Program-made: the position numbers and the translations under genes
Shown here: in pieces, positions 41,662 through 54,170 of the stretch
Layout: each line of letters starts with the position of its first letter
Position numbering within the stretch: the stretch's first letter is position 1
Assembly: GCA_003415625.1 (NCBI GenBank)
Contig: PYIU01000001.1
Span: forward strand, 248,001-312,000
Direction: 5' to 3'
DNA from: Aquanectria penicillioides
Taxonomy: Eukaryota; Ascomycota; Sordariomycetes; Hypocreales; Nectriaceae
DNA length: 64,000 nucleotides
Notes under the pieces: generated by a model
The model's input: only the letters and a program-made list of their open reading frames with translations
Told to the model about the DNA's origin: nothing
The model's database searches: none

Positions 41662-44600
41662 TCAGTCCACCATGTGCTCATGCCCGCCCATCCCTCTCGG
41701 TCTGTGGACCGACGCGAGATCTACAAACTCGGGCGGATAGTGGGCCATGGGAAAGTACGCGTATTGTCCGGGCTCCGGCGGGATGCTCTCTTCATCATCT
41801 CTTCGTTTCTTTCGACGACTCCCGCCGCTTCCGCGGAGGCCGACCATGTGCACAAGTTTGCCCCATTCGCCAGGCTGGTACGGATACGGAACCATCGTTG
41901 TGCTCCCGTGGCCATTCGTCTTGTACGGGAAGTAGTTTCGGACATATCGGGAGTCTTGTGATTGTTCATTCCTCTCGTCCTTCATTGCTCTTGATGCACG
42001 ATTTAGGGCTGCTTTGGGAGATTTGGAGCTTTTGTTGACTTGTTGAGCGGGTTTCAAATCTTGATGGTGCGCAATTTCTCGTGGTCGTTCATTTGTCTGA
42101 GGCTTCGGGTCTTCGTTTACAGGAACTTCCATTTTTACTCCCGCGGCGGTCCAATGATCAGTGCTCGGCCTTGAGCGTTGCATCGGCGAATTCAAGCCGC
42201 TCTCTCCGCTGAGTTCAGAAGCTCCGCGACGAAGATGGCCATCCAGTCTATCTTTGTTGCTTAGGGACTTTTCGGTATCGGAGTTGACCTGAGTAGAACC
42301 CTCGTCGTCGTCCGCGTATTGCGAGCTTCCTGATCCGCAAAGGTATTGAGCAACAGGATTGGACGGATGTATAGCTCTGCTTTCAGAAGTTATATGTTCC
42401 GCAAGTGTTGTGCTGAGTTCAGCAGACTGCGGCTCGTCAACTCGGACAGACTGGACATCTTCACTAGGTCCCTCAACGGAGTGGATGGATGAAGCGTCCC
42501 TCATTTGGCTTCTGTCAAGTGTTGCCTGGACACTCGCGGGTGCTCGAGCGGGTTGTTCAAAGATCTCTTCAGGTCTTTTTCTGGCTTTCGCCTTAGATTC
42601 ATGCTGGGTGACTGTCTCGTCGCCATCGGACGCCGGGACTTCCGCATTCGAGGAAGCCGAAGAGTAGGCATTGCCACTGCGAGTCGAGACTGGGACACGC
42701 GCAAACACTGTCGGCACCTGCATCGGCATCTGCATTGGCATCGTACTGAGCATCTGATTTCTCAACTGCATGGAGAGAGCGTAGACGATCGGTTCAATCA
42801 GCTCTTCCCTGACGAGTCGGAGCTGCATCCGTTGGTCTCTCCACGCCCTTCTCCTCTCTCGACGTGCTATCCTCTCAGTCGGCCAGTAGTCGTAACCAGG
42901 AAACTGACCAGGCTGAGGAAGAAAGTCATTGCTCTCCTCCGACTCAGACGATGATTCCTCTTCTGCATCTGCTTCACTGGCTGTCTCGTTCGGCCCGGGC
43001 TGTTGAGCCCATGTCTGGGCGCTGTACAGTCCGGGATCCGACTCCGAGAGCTCGGGAGATTCCATACCCATACTGTATTGGCTTCCTGCTCCTTCATAAG
43101 GGTCGTATATCATCGGATGGTGTGCCTCGCTTGCAGGGGCTTCTTGGAACGGCAATCGGGCCGCGTTAGCTGCGCTGATGCCCCTCGCTAATTGTCTCTC
43201 CTTTTCCTGCTTTTTTCTCTTCGTTTCAGCTTCGGCCTCGGCAGTGGCCTTTGCCTTCAATTCAGCCTCAGCTTTCCTTCTAGCTGCTTCTTCCCTGATG
43301 CGAGCTTCACCCGCTTCTCTCTTCCGGTCTTCGTCCTCTTTCTGAAACTTTGCCCTGGCTTCTTCTTCCAATCGTGCCCTAGCTTCATTTTCCTGCTGTC
43401 TTGCTTCTTCTTCTTGTTGAAGGCGAGCCTGGAAGTTGGCCATAAAAGCTGCCTGATCTTGCTTTTGTTTCTCAACCCCTTCCTGCATGGCGATTGTCGC
43501 GGCTTGAATTCTGGCCGTCAGCTCTGCTTCGGCTCGCATCCTGGCATCGCTTTCTTCCCTTCTCGATCTTTCGGTGGCTTCAATCTGAGCTTGGAGCTTT
43601 ACTCGCATGTCCAACTCTTCCTGTGCTCGGGCTCGGGCCTCAGACTCTCGCTTGTCGTTTTCTGCTGCGGTTTTGAGCTCGAGTTCGAACTTGGCTTTGG
43701 CCTCAGCCTCAGCCCGGGATCGGGCCTCTGACTCTCGCTTCCTATTTTCTTCTGCGAGTCTGAACTCGGCCTGCAGCTTGTCTCTGGTCTCTGCCTCGGC
43801 TCGGGCTCGGGCCTCTGCCTCTCGTCTCCGAGATTCTTCTATGGCCTTGAGTTCAGCCTCAAACCTGAGCCGAGCCCTTTCTTCCGCCTCTTGAATTGCT
43901 TCGGCTTGCTTTCTTGCACGTTCTTCTTCGGCCTTGCGCTCGCTTTCTAACCTCTTCCGGGCAGCTTCTTCGGCTTCCAATTTGGCCTTTTCAATTTCCA
44001 CTCTGGCTTCTTCTTGAGCCATCCTCATGGCCTCCATCCGTTGCTGAAACGCTTCCTCGGCATCCTTGCGGATTTGGAACTCCCTTTCTCTTTGTTTTTC
44101 TACATCTTTTATTTTCTCTTCGGAGATCTTGAATGCTTTGATTTCAGCCTCCAACTTGATCTTCTCTGCATCAGGAACCACGCCATTGCCGCCATCTGAC
44201 GAGGGCGGGCGAGGCGGAGCCATCTGGTACTGCTGAAGGTGTGCCGGCCTTTGGTAATGTGGCAGGCCATCGTATGGTCCAGGCCTGGGGTGAGAATGGA
44301 GTTGATTCGGGATGTGGCCTAGGAAAGTGGCTGCTGAATTCTAGAAACTGGAATCAGTTTGTGGCACTGGGGCGTTGAATTCGGGACTATGGTTGTCCAG
44401 CCTGACGTTCCTGGGCTGTAGAACTCAACAGGGGTGGGTGGACATACTGAATACGGATTATACGGCATGCCATAAGCAGCGGCTTGCGTCGTTGTCGTTG
44501 GTCCACCATAAAACCCTCCATACTGATGCGGCATCGTGTTCAAGCCAAATGGCATCCCCCCATGGAGCGGGGGATCGGTATACGATGATTCATATGGCGT

Positions 44601-44986
44601 TGCATAGGGATGCGGCGGGTTTGGAACGGTGCGAGGCGCCCGATGATTTGCGGACGCATGATTCCTCAGGGTTGGGTTAGTAGGAACGCTTGACTTGCCA
44701 TGCGATTTCTTTCGACTGCGGAATGATGGTCGGTGTTGTTTCCCTTCAGTCCCTCTGATAGGGTTAGCAGTTGATCTCAGCCTTTTTTGCAGAGGATAAT
44801 GCCCCCATACCCATCGCTCAAGTCTGTTGAGGAAGGTGAAGCATCGCTCGACAAGTCTGGAGACTCGTCGTCATTCCGCCAGCCCGAGGAGAGGGAATCT
44901 TGGTCGTTGTCGTCGGAGCCTGGAGGTGGAACGGTTGCGCATTCGCGAGACCGTCGGCTGCGCTGTTTCCTCGACACTAGCGGCAT
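41662..44986 (-). CDS. Long coiled-coil protein, function unknown
   Basis: Three exons (44986-44811, 44754-44448, 44340-41662) join in frame to 1053 aa. The N-terminus is basic and Ser/Asp-rich, followed by a Pro/Tyr/Gly-rich segment. Then about 350 residues are almost entirely Glu, Ala, Arg, Lys and Gln in a continuous coiled coil with an approximate 29-30 residue repeat beginning RESEARARA or a variant. The C-terminal third is disordered and Ser/Glu-rich, ending in a Tyr/Pro-rich tail (PPEPGQYAYFPMAHYPPEF). No catalytic or membrane motif is seen. A scaffold or cytoskeletal role is possible but unsupported. Introns are 56 and 107 nt with good branch sites. Confidence 0.8.
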
Positions 44987-46963
44987 GGTTGACCCCTTGG
45001 TTCGCGATAATAGCAGCTAGGGATCTTTTTTTGGTCCCGGCCAAGCGACCGTCTGACAGCTCCCGTCAGCTCGGCGTTGAGGGAATTTGGGCACGCGTCT
45101 GCTGCGGCCGAGGATCCAGCTTGTGGCAGCAGACGGGGGCTCTTGGGCGTTCAGCAGTCAGCGAGTTTCGGCGTCGAATCGTAGCAGGAGGCAGTTTCAG
45201 TTGAAGCTGGAGACGTCTTTATCATCGCATTAAAGAATGAATCGCCATCTGTGAAGACTCGGGAAAAAAACGTGATGGAGGAGTGTGGAGGAAGCGGGGC
45301 GCATCGACGCAAGGCCCGGTGCAGGGATTGATAAGGTGCCAACTCCCATGACCACAGACGCCGTCCAATGCTGTTGCTCGAAGCCACCAACAAAGCTGCG
45401 ATCCTGTTGCTCTTCGGCATCTTTTGCGGCTGATCAGCCCCGCTCCATGGGCCCAAGGCCGCCGAAAAGCAGCCTGATTATGTGCGTGTCTTCGTTGCAG
45501 GGCTGCATGTAATTACAGTAGGTACTGTGCCGTATCCAGAGATTGTGCGTGCACACGGCCCAATACATTGCATGTTGCGCCACAGTTGTCATGCGCCATT
45601 TTGCCCTGATGTGACCCTGTCTTGATTGGGTAGCCCAGAGACAACATTACATGCTGCACTGACAGGATCTTTGAAGCTGCTATCTAACTTGGTAGGGTAG
45701 ACAGTTTAATGACCTTGGTGAAGCTACATACGACCTATCATGTCGAATCGATTGCAAAATTACACTGCCTCGTGACGCCATTAAGCGTCGTTCAGCACGG
45801 CTCCAGGGAGAGGTCTTCGCGACAATATTGCCCATCAACTTGGCAACCTATATCAGCCAATACGGCACTTGAAGCTATGAAACAGAAACAATCCGAGATT
45901 GTCGAGCTTTTTATTGAATCCAAAGTCAACTGCAACATCACTGGTAACCTTCCGGAGTCAGTACTTGCAGCAGCCATTATCTCTCAACCGTACTCCCTCA
46001 TGGGCATTTCCTATATACCTATGAATACCGATGAATATGAACCCTCCTCACTGCTAGCAACCACACATACAAGCCACACAGCAACAGATATGTCTATGAT
46101 CGGCTCAATCTAATGCTGCGCCGAAGATCGCTACAGAAGGAGCCAAAGACTTGAGATCGGTTCCTCGAGGGTATAGCCTTAGCAACTGCAATTTTTGGGG
46201 AGAAATTGGAAACCATTGTCGCCCAACCCCATGATCCGACATCGCGGCAGTCAGTATTTTCATTGTAGCCGTGGAGGTCTGTTCTGTTCTGCCGCTACGC
46301 CACTCGGCGAACTCGGTCGAGTCCACTGTCCTATACATGATGCTCTGATTTCACAGAGCGCATTAGACATGCAAAAATGACGCGTCTTCGATTCGCTGTG
46401 CCTCGCAACAGCGGAAAGGACTTCTTGGATGGTGCGGACAAGACCTAGTTGATTGGACCGGATGCTTGCCCTTTTCTTCATGATCCAATTTTGAACCTAG
46501 CAGACAGAGACCAGGTACGCGGGTTATCGGACATCCTTTCGAAGAAGGGTTCGCGATATAGGTACATACCTCGACGCATACAACCCCGGGTTGTCATTCG
46601 ATCCGGCCTTCTCCCACCTCGTTCACGAATTCTGTAAACTATGGCTTGTGAATTTACGAAGAAACCGAGAGTTCTGCAGTAGGATCTTTGTCTTTTTGGT
46701 CTATGCTGTGGCTCGATGTTGGCAGATTGTTGCGGTGAGCAGGTTCTCTTGCCGTCAGGTCCGGGCAAGGTCGGGAAAACATGCGTCTGTTAGTTCATCA
46801 TGGTGACGAGGGATAATGACGAGTCTGCCATTGGTTGGTTACCTACTTCTTCGACAGGGGCAGGCCATGATAAAGGTGGCATGCCTTCTTTGGTGAGGGG
46901 TAAGAAACATGTTCAACCAAGTCAATATTTCTCCCTCGAGGAAGATTCTACCGCGAGCTGAAA
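44987..46963. other. Intergenic with possible gene relict
   Basis: Nearly 2 kb. The left part is the promoter of the coiled-coil gene. A weak ankyrin-like relict lies around 45709-46113. Frames near 46570-46680 read smoothly (LDAYNPGLSFDPAFSHLVHE) but match no family I know. Confidence 0.4.
45709..46113 (+). pseudogene. Possible ankyrin-repeat relict
   Basis: The frame contains NTALEAMKQKQSEIVELFIE (about 45862-45921), which follows the ankyrin helix pair pattern, then ESVLAAAII as the beginning of the next unit. Only about one and a half repeats can be seen and the rest of the frame is unlike coding sequence. It could be a decayed ankyrin gene or chance. Confidence 0.25.
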
Positions 46964-48387
46964 ATGACAAAATCTAACGTCGGCCTCGTAGTTCCTGATG
47001 ACAGCGACCAGGTTTTCCCACCTTCTTTACATTGAATAAATCCTCGAAAGTTGACTGTTAATACAGGATGAGTTAGACTCGTCACTAGGAGAGGTAAGGG
47101 TGTCTCGATCCCTGCCCATCTAGAGGATAACCTGCTGGTTCTTAATCGTCGGCGGTAGGACGCAGCATCATTCACTCAAAGCATCACAAGCTCAGTTCTG
47201 AGCTACCGATGTGAGAATGGGAGAACATACCACCGCTACAAGGAGGGAAGTGAGCTGCTCCATCCGTCTAACCTCACCGGACATCCAGAGTAGCTGACAC
47301 ATATAGAGTATAATATTCCCAATGACCGGATTGAAAATGAGAGGCTAGGTACAATATTTCAAGCCAGATTTGTGACCTAATATTTACACTAGTCAGATCG
47401 CCAACATTATGTATTTCTCCGGACTTACTACGACGCGCTAGGTCTCGCACCACCCAACAAGGCTGATGCGAAAGTGAAACGGGTTCTCGACGTCGGCACT
47501 GGAACGGGAATTTGGGCTATTGACTATGCGGATGAGCACCCAGATGCTGAAGTAAACGAAAACGTCTTGTCTCAAACAAACTTGTGGCTAATGTGGCAAA
47601 TTAGGTCATCGGCGTTGACCTTTCTCCTATTCAACCGGATTTGTAAAGTTAAATCTCCAAAACTGTCGCAGAATAGACTAACATGGTAACAGTATCCCTC
47701 CGAATGTTCGTTTTATTATAGACGACATTGAAGAAGAGTGGAATTACTCGGAAAATTTCGACTACATTCATAGCAGGATGATGACGATGAGCATTGGAGA
47801 CTGGAAGGAATATATCACCAAGATTTACGCGTAAGCTCACCCTAACTTTCTAGACGCTTGCAGTGACCCAATCAACCTAGTAACCTTGCCCCTGGGGGTT
47901 ATATCGAAATGCAAGAAGTTGGCTTATTTATCGAGTGTGATGACAACACACTCAACCCAGAGGAGAATCAGCTCTATAGCTGGTGCTCGCTTATGTGCGA
48001 AGCAGGTAACAAAATGGGCCGACCTTGGGTGGAGTTTAACAATGTGAAGAATGTCATGGAGGAGGTCGGCTTCAATGATATTTGTGATAATCGTTTCAAG
48101 TGGCCAACGAACGGCTGGCCAAAAGACAAAAAGTTCAAGGAGCTTGGACAATGGACTAATGAGAATATGAAGGCTGGTCTGGAGGGGCTCATGCTGGCGC
48201 TATTTACTAGAGGCCTTGGCTGGACGAAAGAGGAGTGTGAAGCCTTTCTTGTTGGCGTAAGGAAGGATTTGAACAATCCTAAATTGCATACCTACTGGCC
48301 AATGTAGGTATGTTCCTAGACCCGAGCGAATTACTAGGCTAACAAATCAATAGATGCTCTATTTATGGAAAGAAGCCTGAGGCTTAA
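46964..48387 (+). CDS. LaeA-like SAM-dependent methyltransferase, nine exons
   Basis: Nine exons (46964-47011, 47067-47093, 47159-47249, 47307-47348, 47397-47551, 47605-47642, 47693-47830, 47881-48303, 48354-48387) join in frame to 331 aa. The N-terminal half restores DAASFTQSITSSVLSYRCEN, GRTYHRYKEGKYNIPNDRIE and NERLDRQHYVFLRTYYDALG, the conserved lead-in of LaeA-type enzymes. Motif I is VLDVGTGTGIWAIDYADEHP, and the GVDLSPIQPDFIPPNVRFII region and NLAPGGYIEMQEVG follow. The protein ends in WPICSIYGKKPEA. Such proteins are methyltransferases; LaeA itself is a global regulator of secondary metabolism, while many paralogues have unknown targets. The first donor (GTTTTC) is weak. Confidence 0.85.
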
Positions 48388-49944
48388 CCATTAGACTTTA
48401 TGCCAATTGCAGTCATTGAGGATTAGTACTACAGGATGCTGTTTTCATTCTTGAGATTCCTAAGTCTTTCTGTGAGAGACGGAATATGAGCTGCGTAATT
48501 TCTTCATGCTAAAATCTTGTCAATGGACAAATCATCATTGAATAAGAGGGGAAGCTTGAGCTATTTCTGTTCTATATAAGATGATGGTCTTGAGTACTCT
48601 AAATGCTCTTCCAAATAGTTCTCTAAGCATATCGCCTTTTGAAACGGCAATCTAACTAGGAACAAGCTTTCTACGTTAGGTTCAATTCGAAAACCTACTA
48701 TCTGTTCAGAGATGGATTATTCTGATTATTTTGATCACTTTTCTGAACAATTTTTCTCACCTTCTCATCAACCAGGAGGGGGCAGGGTTTTTCCACTTCG
48801 TCAATATGTGCAGCCTTTGGCAACAATTTTGGGCTACCGAATTGTGCCTGTAAATCTCCCGAGCTGTTCGGGTCAACTTTGACCAGAACATGCCAAATGG
48901 TTTATTTCCGGGAGCACAAAAGTGCCAGGATATATTGCCGTATCACAAGGCAAATATCACGGTCGCACAAGACTCCTTGCAGATGACACGTCCGTCAGCA
49001 CCAGATTCGCGCCAGTAACCTTGAGATGCTAGGTGGGTGGGACCATGCAACCGCGCATTCGCTGATGAAAATGATCATAAGCATCGGCATGTCGTCATGT
49101 TGAGAAGGGAAATATGATACGCTGAGCGAGGTGACTAGTGAGCGCTCCTGCGTTATCGTGCGTGTCCTTTTTGACTGAGGAAATGAGACATGCATGATCA
49201 GAATACTGTTCCAACCCACCAAATGCAAAGCGTACGTGGTGATAGCAATGGTTCGCGCAAAATTCAGCTACGGCACAAACTGTAGAAGTACCTAAATAGG
49301 CATGATTGATGTAGTCTTGACTCATTTGCGTCTCTTTTTAGCCTTAGTAGCGTTGTAGGTGAGGAAAACTACGCCGATGAGAAAACAGGAGAAGAACAAG
49401 AGAAATCAAAAACGCCATCGCTTCGGTGTGTGTGGATATGGAATCAGAGGCGAGGGATCCATCAGAACAGCTCCGTTGGTTCCTTGCTTGTTCTTCCATT
49501 TTCTCCGCTTAGTCAGCGCCGTTTGCTCTGAGAAGATGTGGTGTGGCATATGGCGATGGATAGGGAGCCCAAGCTGATTCTCATCTCGCAAAAAGAAGCA
49601 AACCCAGGGTTTGACAACAAACCATGGCCATGGCCGACGAACGCATCTTCTCCATAAACCGCTCTACAGGGTTTGGGCTGGCGTGCTGCTTTGAAGGCAG
49701 GGGAACCAGGAACCAGGAACCATAAAGATTTGGTGTTCCTGGAAATGTGTGGGTGTGCCTCGTCCAGGGAACATTTAGACGTGCCCTGGTTGGCTCTCGG
49801 GCCTCACAGCTGCTATATAGGGCAGGGCTCTTCCAGCACGAGTCCATGATGAAATATCGCCCACATTGACCGCCAGCCCCATGCTCGTCGAGGGTGTCCC
49901 CATAGGGCAGGCAATTCGCTCGGCGACTCCAGCTCAGCACACGA

Positions 49945-49966
49945 CAGGGCAAAAGCAGGGCAAAAG
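49945..49966. repeat. 11-bp direct repeat, two copies
   Basis: CAGGGCAAAAG occurs twice back to back, in noncoding DNA. Confidence 0.75.
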
Positions 49967-50900
49967 CAAAGACAAAGCTGGAGCTTGCCAGCGTTCCTTG
50001 GTGGGATCTGATGGCGTCTGCCCCCCAATTCGGGCAAGCTGAGCAGCTTCAACGGCACAAGCCCCGTTTCAGGACTCGAGTGCCAAGTGGATAAAGCTCG
50101 GGTGAGAGCCGACGGCTAAATCAAGCGTCCCAACCGTGGTAAATCCTTGAGCGGAAAGCTGGGACTGCGTCAATGCATCTCCACCGCCTGTAATTTTAAA
50201 CACGGGCAGGATTCGCTCGCCCGGGCTCACGGCGCAAAGAGCTGCCGTATCTAGGCATAGGCATATTCTTCCTTTGGGCCTTTTCAATGTCCGAGGGAGT
50301 CCGTCTATGCAACGACTATGCCACTGGCCTTTTTGCGTGCTGGCCGTGAGCCCATCTCCCGTCTCTCCTTGGAGGCTTAGTGACGATACTACCGTCTTAC
50401 GGCGATCGATCAACGCCCAGAAAAGCAGCAGACTAACTAAGATGATTTTAGAGTTGCCCGTGGCTGGGTGCCCCATGTTCCTCCACGACGCTCTTACCGC
50501 CCATCCAGGCAATATCCCTCTCCTGTGCAATAGTTAGTTACTGTATGAGTGCCTTGACGGACAGGGGCCATGTCACCGAACTACCCGAACGGCCTTAAAC
50601 CTAATAGGGCCCCTAGATCGATCTTGACAGTGGGACTTGCGCTCCAACACGAGCTTTGTGGATAGCCAGACAGCTTGGCACATTGTCAGTGGACCTCGGC
50701 GGCAGAGAATCATCTGGTGCCAGCGTAGAGAACCATCAAGGGCCCGCCGCTAGACCAGAAAATTTGCAATGCATAGCATGCTAGGTCACGATACGAGGCC
50801 TTTGCTTGGAACTGCAGATTCGGGGAAATTTTCCATGACCTTATTCACGACTCGTAGGCTGTGGCCCACAAACCTTTTCTCCGCTCTACCAGCAACAAGG

Positions 50901-50930
50901 CTCGCACACACACATACACACACACACATG
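50901..50930. repeat. CA microsatellite
   Basis: A run of CA dinucleotides broken once by a TA, about 600 bp upstream of the CE5 gene. Confidence 0.8.
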
Positions 50931-51507
50931 GCCTTCGGGGCCCCCGGGCTCCGAGGTGGAGGAGCACAGATCCGCCTCAAGCCCCAGCGGGCATTAAGCA
51001 GGGGAATAAGAATACCTACCATGACAATATAGTTGGAGGGAGACTGAACAGCCACTTTCGTCACCATCCGAACGTCCCTCTCGTCTCCATATTTTGCGGA
51101 GCCTCTCCAACCTCCAAGCGTGGCATGATACGCAGGTACAGAAAGCTTCACGTGGCCGAGATACCATGCTTCAAGCACACGATTGGATCCTACCCGTAGC
51201 CCCCTATCGAGCGGATCGTCCCATCTTTTCTGCATGTTAGTAGTGACAATACCCGAAGGAATACGAAAACATGGCCCGTCCACTGGCCTCGTCGGCGAGT
51301 GAGTGGCTCTGATGCTCCGCTATGCTTTCTTTTCGACTATCACGGTCCAAGACTGCCTCGGGATCCATACATATCACTCAAGTTCCGTTGCCCTCTCCGG
51401 GAACCTTTTAACTTCCTCACTCCTCCACTCTTTCTTTCCGTCCCTTCCTTCTTCCTGCCTCTCCTTCTCTGTATCCCACCCTCCAGTCTCTCGTTAATAC
51501 AGCCACC

Positions 51508-52947
51508 ATGAAACAGTCATTCGCTATCTCCCTGCTGCTCGCAGCCGCCACCGAAGCCAGCAGCGTCGCCGTCCGCGACACTGACTGCAAGGATGTCCAC
51601 ATCTTCCTCGCCAAGGGCAACAACGAGCCCTATCCCGGCCGCCAGGGCAAGCTCGTCAACGCCATCTGCAACAACCTGAGCAGCTGCGACTACGAGGACA
51701 TCTTGTTCTACAACCCCGGCAACTCCAATTACTGCACTTCTGTTCACGAGGGCTCCGTCAACGGAGTCGACCAGATCACCGCCTACAACAAGAAGTGCCC
51801 CAACACCAAGCTTGTTGTCAGCGGTTACTCCCAGGGTGCCGATGTTGTTGGCAACGTCCTCGGTGGAGGTGGCGGCAACATCTTTGGCTGCACCACTGCG
51901 GCCAACGTTGGCCTGAGTGCCAAGTCGACCCCCGGCAACAAGAGTGAGCGCTGACAATATGAATACCATCAGGCTATTTTCAAAAGAGAGATTTACTGAC
52001 CCGACTTAGTTGCCGCCGCTCTAGTCTTTGGTGATGTCCGCCACACCGCCAACCAGCCCTACAACGTCCTCGACGGTGCCAGCCACAACGGTGTCTTCCC
52101 TCGCACCTCTGAGATGCTCAGCAACCTCGCTGCCTACGGCGATGCTCTGCGCTCTTACTGCGCTGCCGGCGACCCCATCTGCGCCGGAGGTGACATCACC
52201 GCCGACCACCTGAACTACTTCGACCTGTACACAGAGCAGGCCGCCCAGTGGGTTCTCTCGCGCCTCCAGGCCGTCGACGGTCACTCCACCACCTCTGCTG
52301 CTGCTGCCTCCACCACCAAGGCCGCTACCACCAAGGCTGCTCCCGTCACAACTACTCAGTCCTTCAGCACCATCAAGGGCTACACCAACGGCACTGCCAC
52401 CGGCTCCGGCGCTGCTACCACCGAGCCCGTCACCGTCAAGCCCTACGGCGATGAAAAGGAGACCATCACCTACAAGCCCACTCCCATCACCACCGTCGTC
52501 ACCGAGTACGCCACCGTGACCTCCGACTGCGCCTCCAAGGGCTCCGTCTACACCGAGTACCGAACCATCACCGTCGAGTGCCCCATCTGCCAGTCTGTCT
52601 CCAAGTACGCCACTGCCACTGGCCCCTCTGGATCCAAGCAGACCAAGCCTGCCGGCAGCGAGTCTCAGCCCACCGAGTCCGGCGCCGTTCGCCACAGCAC
52701 CCAGCCCGCCTGGTCCACTCAGACCTACGTTCCCGGTACTGGCTCCGGTGGCTCCAGCTCCGGCTCCGGCTCCGGCTCCGGCAAGAACAGCACCGCTTCT
52801 GTCACCACCGGCCGCTACGGCCCCGGCTCGTCGGCTGCTTCTACCCCTGTCCCCGGCGTTCCCACCGTTGGTGTCAGTGGTGCCTCTGCCCACCTTCCCC
52901 AGGTTGGAGGCGTTCTGCTGGCCGTCGCCGCTCTCCTCGCCTTCTAG
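51508..52947 (+). CDS. GPI-anchored CE5 esterase (cutinase/acetylxylan esterase-like)
   Basis: Two exons (51508-51943, 52010-52947) join to 457 aa. A signal peptide opens the protein. The esterase domain has the nucleophile in LVVSGYSQGADVVGN, the Asp in CAAGDPICAGG and the His in ADHLNYFDL, a complete CE5 triad, with paired cysteines. The C-terminal 200 residues are Ser/Thr/Gly-rich with a short Gly-Ser repeat, then a hydrophobic tail (VGGVLLAVAALLAF), as in GPI-anchored wall proteins. It would cleave cutin, acetyl-xylan or similar esters at the cell surface. Codon use is strongly C/G-ending, suggesting high expression; this also creates a long false frame on the other strand. Confidence 0.9.
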
Positions 52948-54170
52948 ACATTCACTATCTTGGAATAAAAATGGTGTGAGGCGATAATTCTACAACGATA
53001 TATTCAGTTCTGTGGATGTCTGCTAATGTCCATGCGGCGGACATCAATCATATTACTTTATTCTAACATTTTATTCTGTATATTGTTGGTGCCAAGGTCT
53101 TGGCTCGCTGTTCTATATCCAACTAAGCTGTCATGCAAGATAAAGAGTGCCCCCGGGTCAGCGTTGGGGTATGTAATGTATCAAAGAAATGCGACACGAA
53201 AATAAAAGTGCATCTGATATATTCGGTTACTTGTGTGTGAACATGATTCCAATGAGTGACAATCCATTGCTCTTAAGGGTCTGATGTTTTTTTCATCCCC
53301 GTTAGAATCTGTAGAACGCGATGAGCTAATAACAGCCACGCCGTTCTCCGTCCAATTCCATCCTTCAATTTCAACCATCTACCAGGCAGAGAGTTTTCAA
53401 AGGAGATTAATAAAGATTAGATTGCATAAATTATTCCCCAGCATGAATTAATATATTTCCTTGACTGTGCATATGAATCCCAACAGCGTGGAACACGGCA
53501 GGGCCCACCCCGGCTTTTCGACCAGTGCTTTGTCGATATGCGTATGTAGTTATCAAAACATGCAAGGTACCAAGCATGTTTGTCGGCATGATAAAAAAGA
53601 ATGTCTCACATCTAGAAATCACAGCGAACCATGTGGGGAGGTTCTTGTCTCGTCTGATGCGAGGAATGCTGGTTACCCTATACTCCATAGGTCCGAGGCA
53701 TTTTGTTAGCTAGCCGCAATACCAGTAAGAGAATTGACATCTCAAGGAAGGATAGTACAAACAACACTCATATGATAGAGAACTAATGTTTGTTACCTGC
53801 TATAGTTCGGCTAATGTGGTGCATAGACATGGCGGCGCACATCCACTCATGCATCTCGTGAGTTCCACACGCATCCATGCTTGGAAAGATTAGGATAGAT
53901 TGTAACCATATGTCAATTAAACTGAAAGAATTCATTCTACTTTCTTCAGCCCTAACGTAAAAGCTTCAATGAAATGCCTTATTCTGCAACATTATTGTGG
54001 CATCGCCAAGACTCACGTAGGACAAGATAGGCTTCGCACAGATCTCGCGCCACCAAGAGTCTATTTTTAGCATGACCACGGGTAGGTGCAGCGGGTAGAG
54101 GTAAAACACGTCGGTTCCCCAGGATAAATATAGAACAGTCAGGTATAAGTGTAAAGAGAGTCGTAAATCA
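52948..54170. other. Intergenic, AT-rich
   Basis: About 1.2 kb between convergent genes. No gene recognised. Confidence 0.5.

Larger units (their letters stand above)
48388..51507. other. 3.1-kb gene-poor region
   Basis: No recognisable gene on either strand. It holds an 11-bp direct repeat at 49945-49966, a CA-rich microsatellite at 50901-50930, and a strongly pyrimidine-rich tract at about 51405-51490 that is probably the core promoter of the CE5 gene. Several minus-strand frames of 60-165 codons are composition artefacts. Confidence 0.5.

Noticed and set aside
43192..43731. 179-codon plus-strand frame
   Set aside because: Antisense shadow of the Glu/Ala/Arg-rich coiled coil; it reads as Ser/Leu/Phe repeats.
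49581..50530. Several minus-strand frames up to 153 codons
   Set aside because: No conserved pattern, mutually overlapping frames, no splice logic.
50786..51283. 165-codon minus-strand frame
   Set aside because: It reads through a CA microsatellite as a Cys-Val repeat; not protein-like.
52021..52893. 290-codon open frame on the minus strand
   Set aside because: It is antisense to the CE5 gene and arises from its C-ending codons; the Gly/Ala-rich translation matches nothing.
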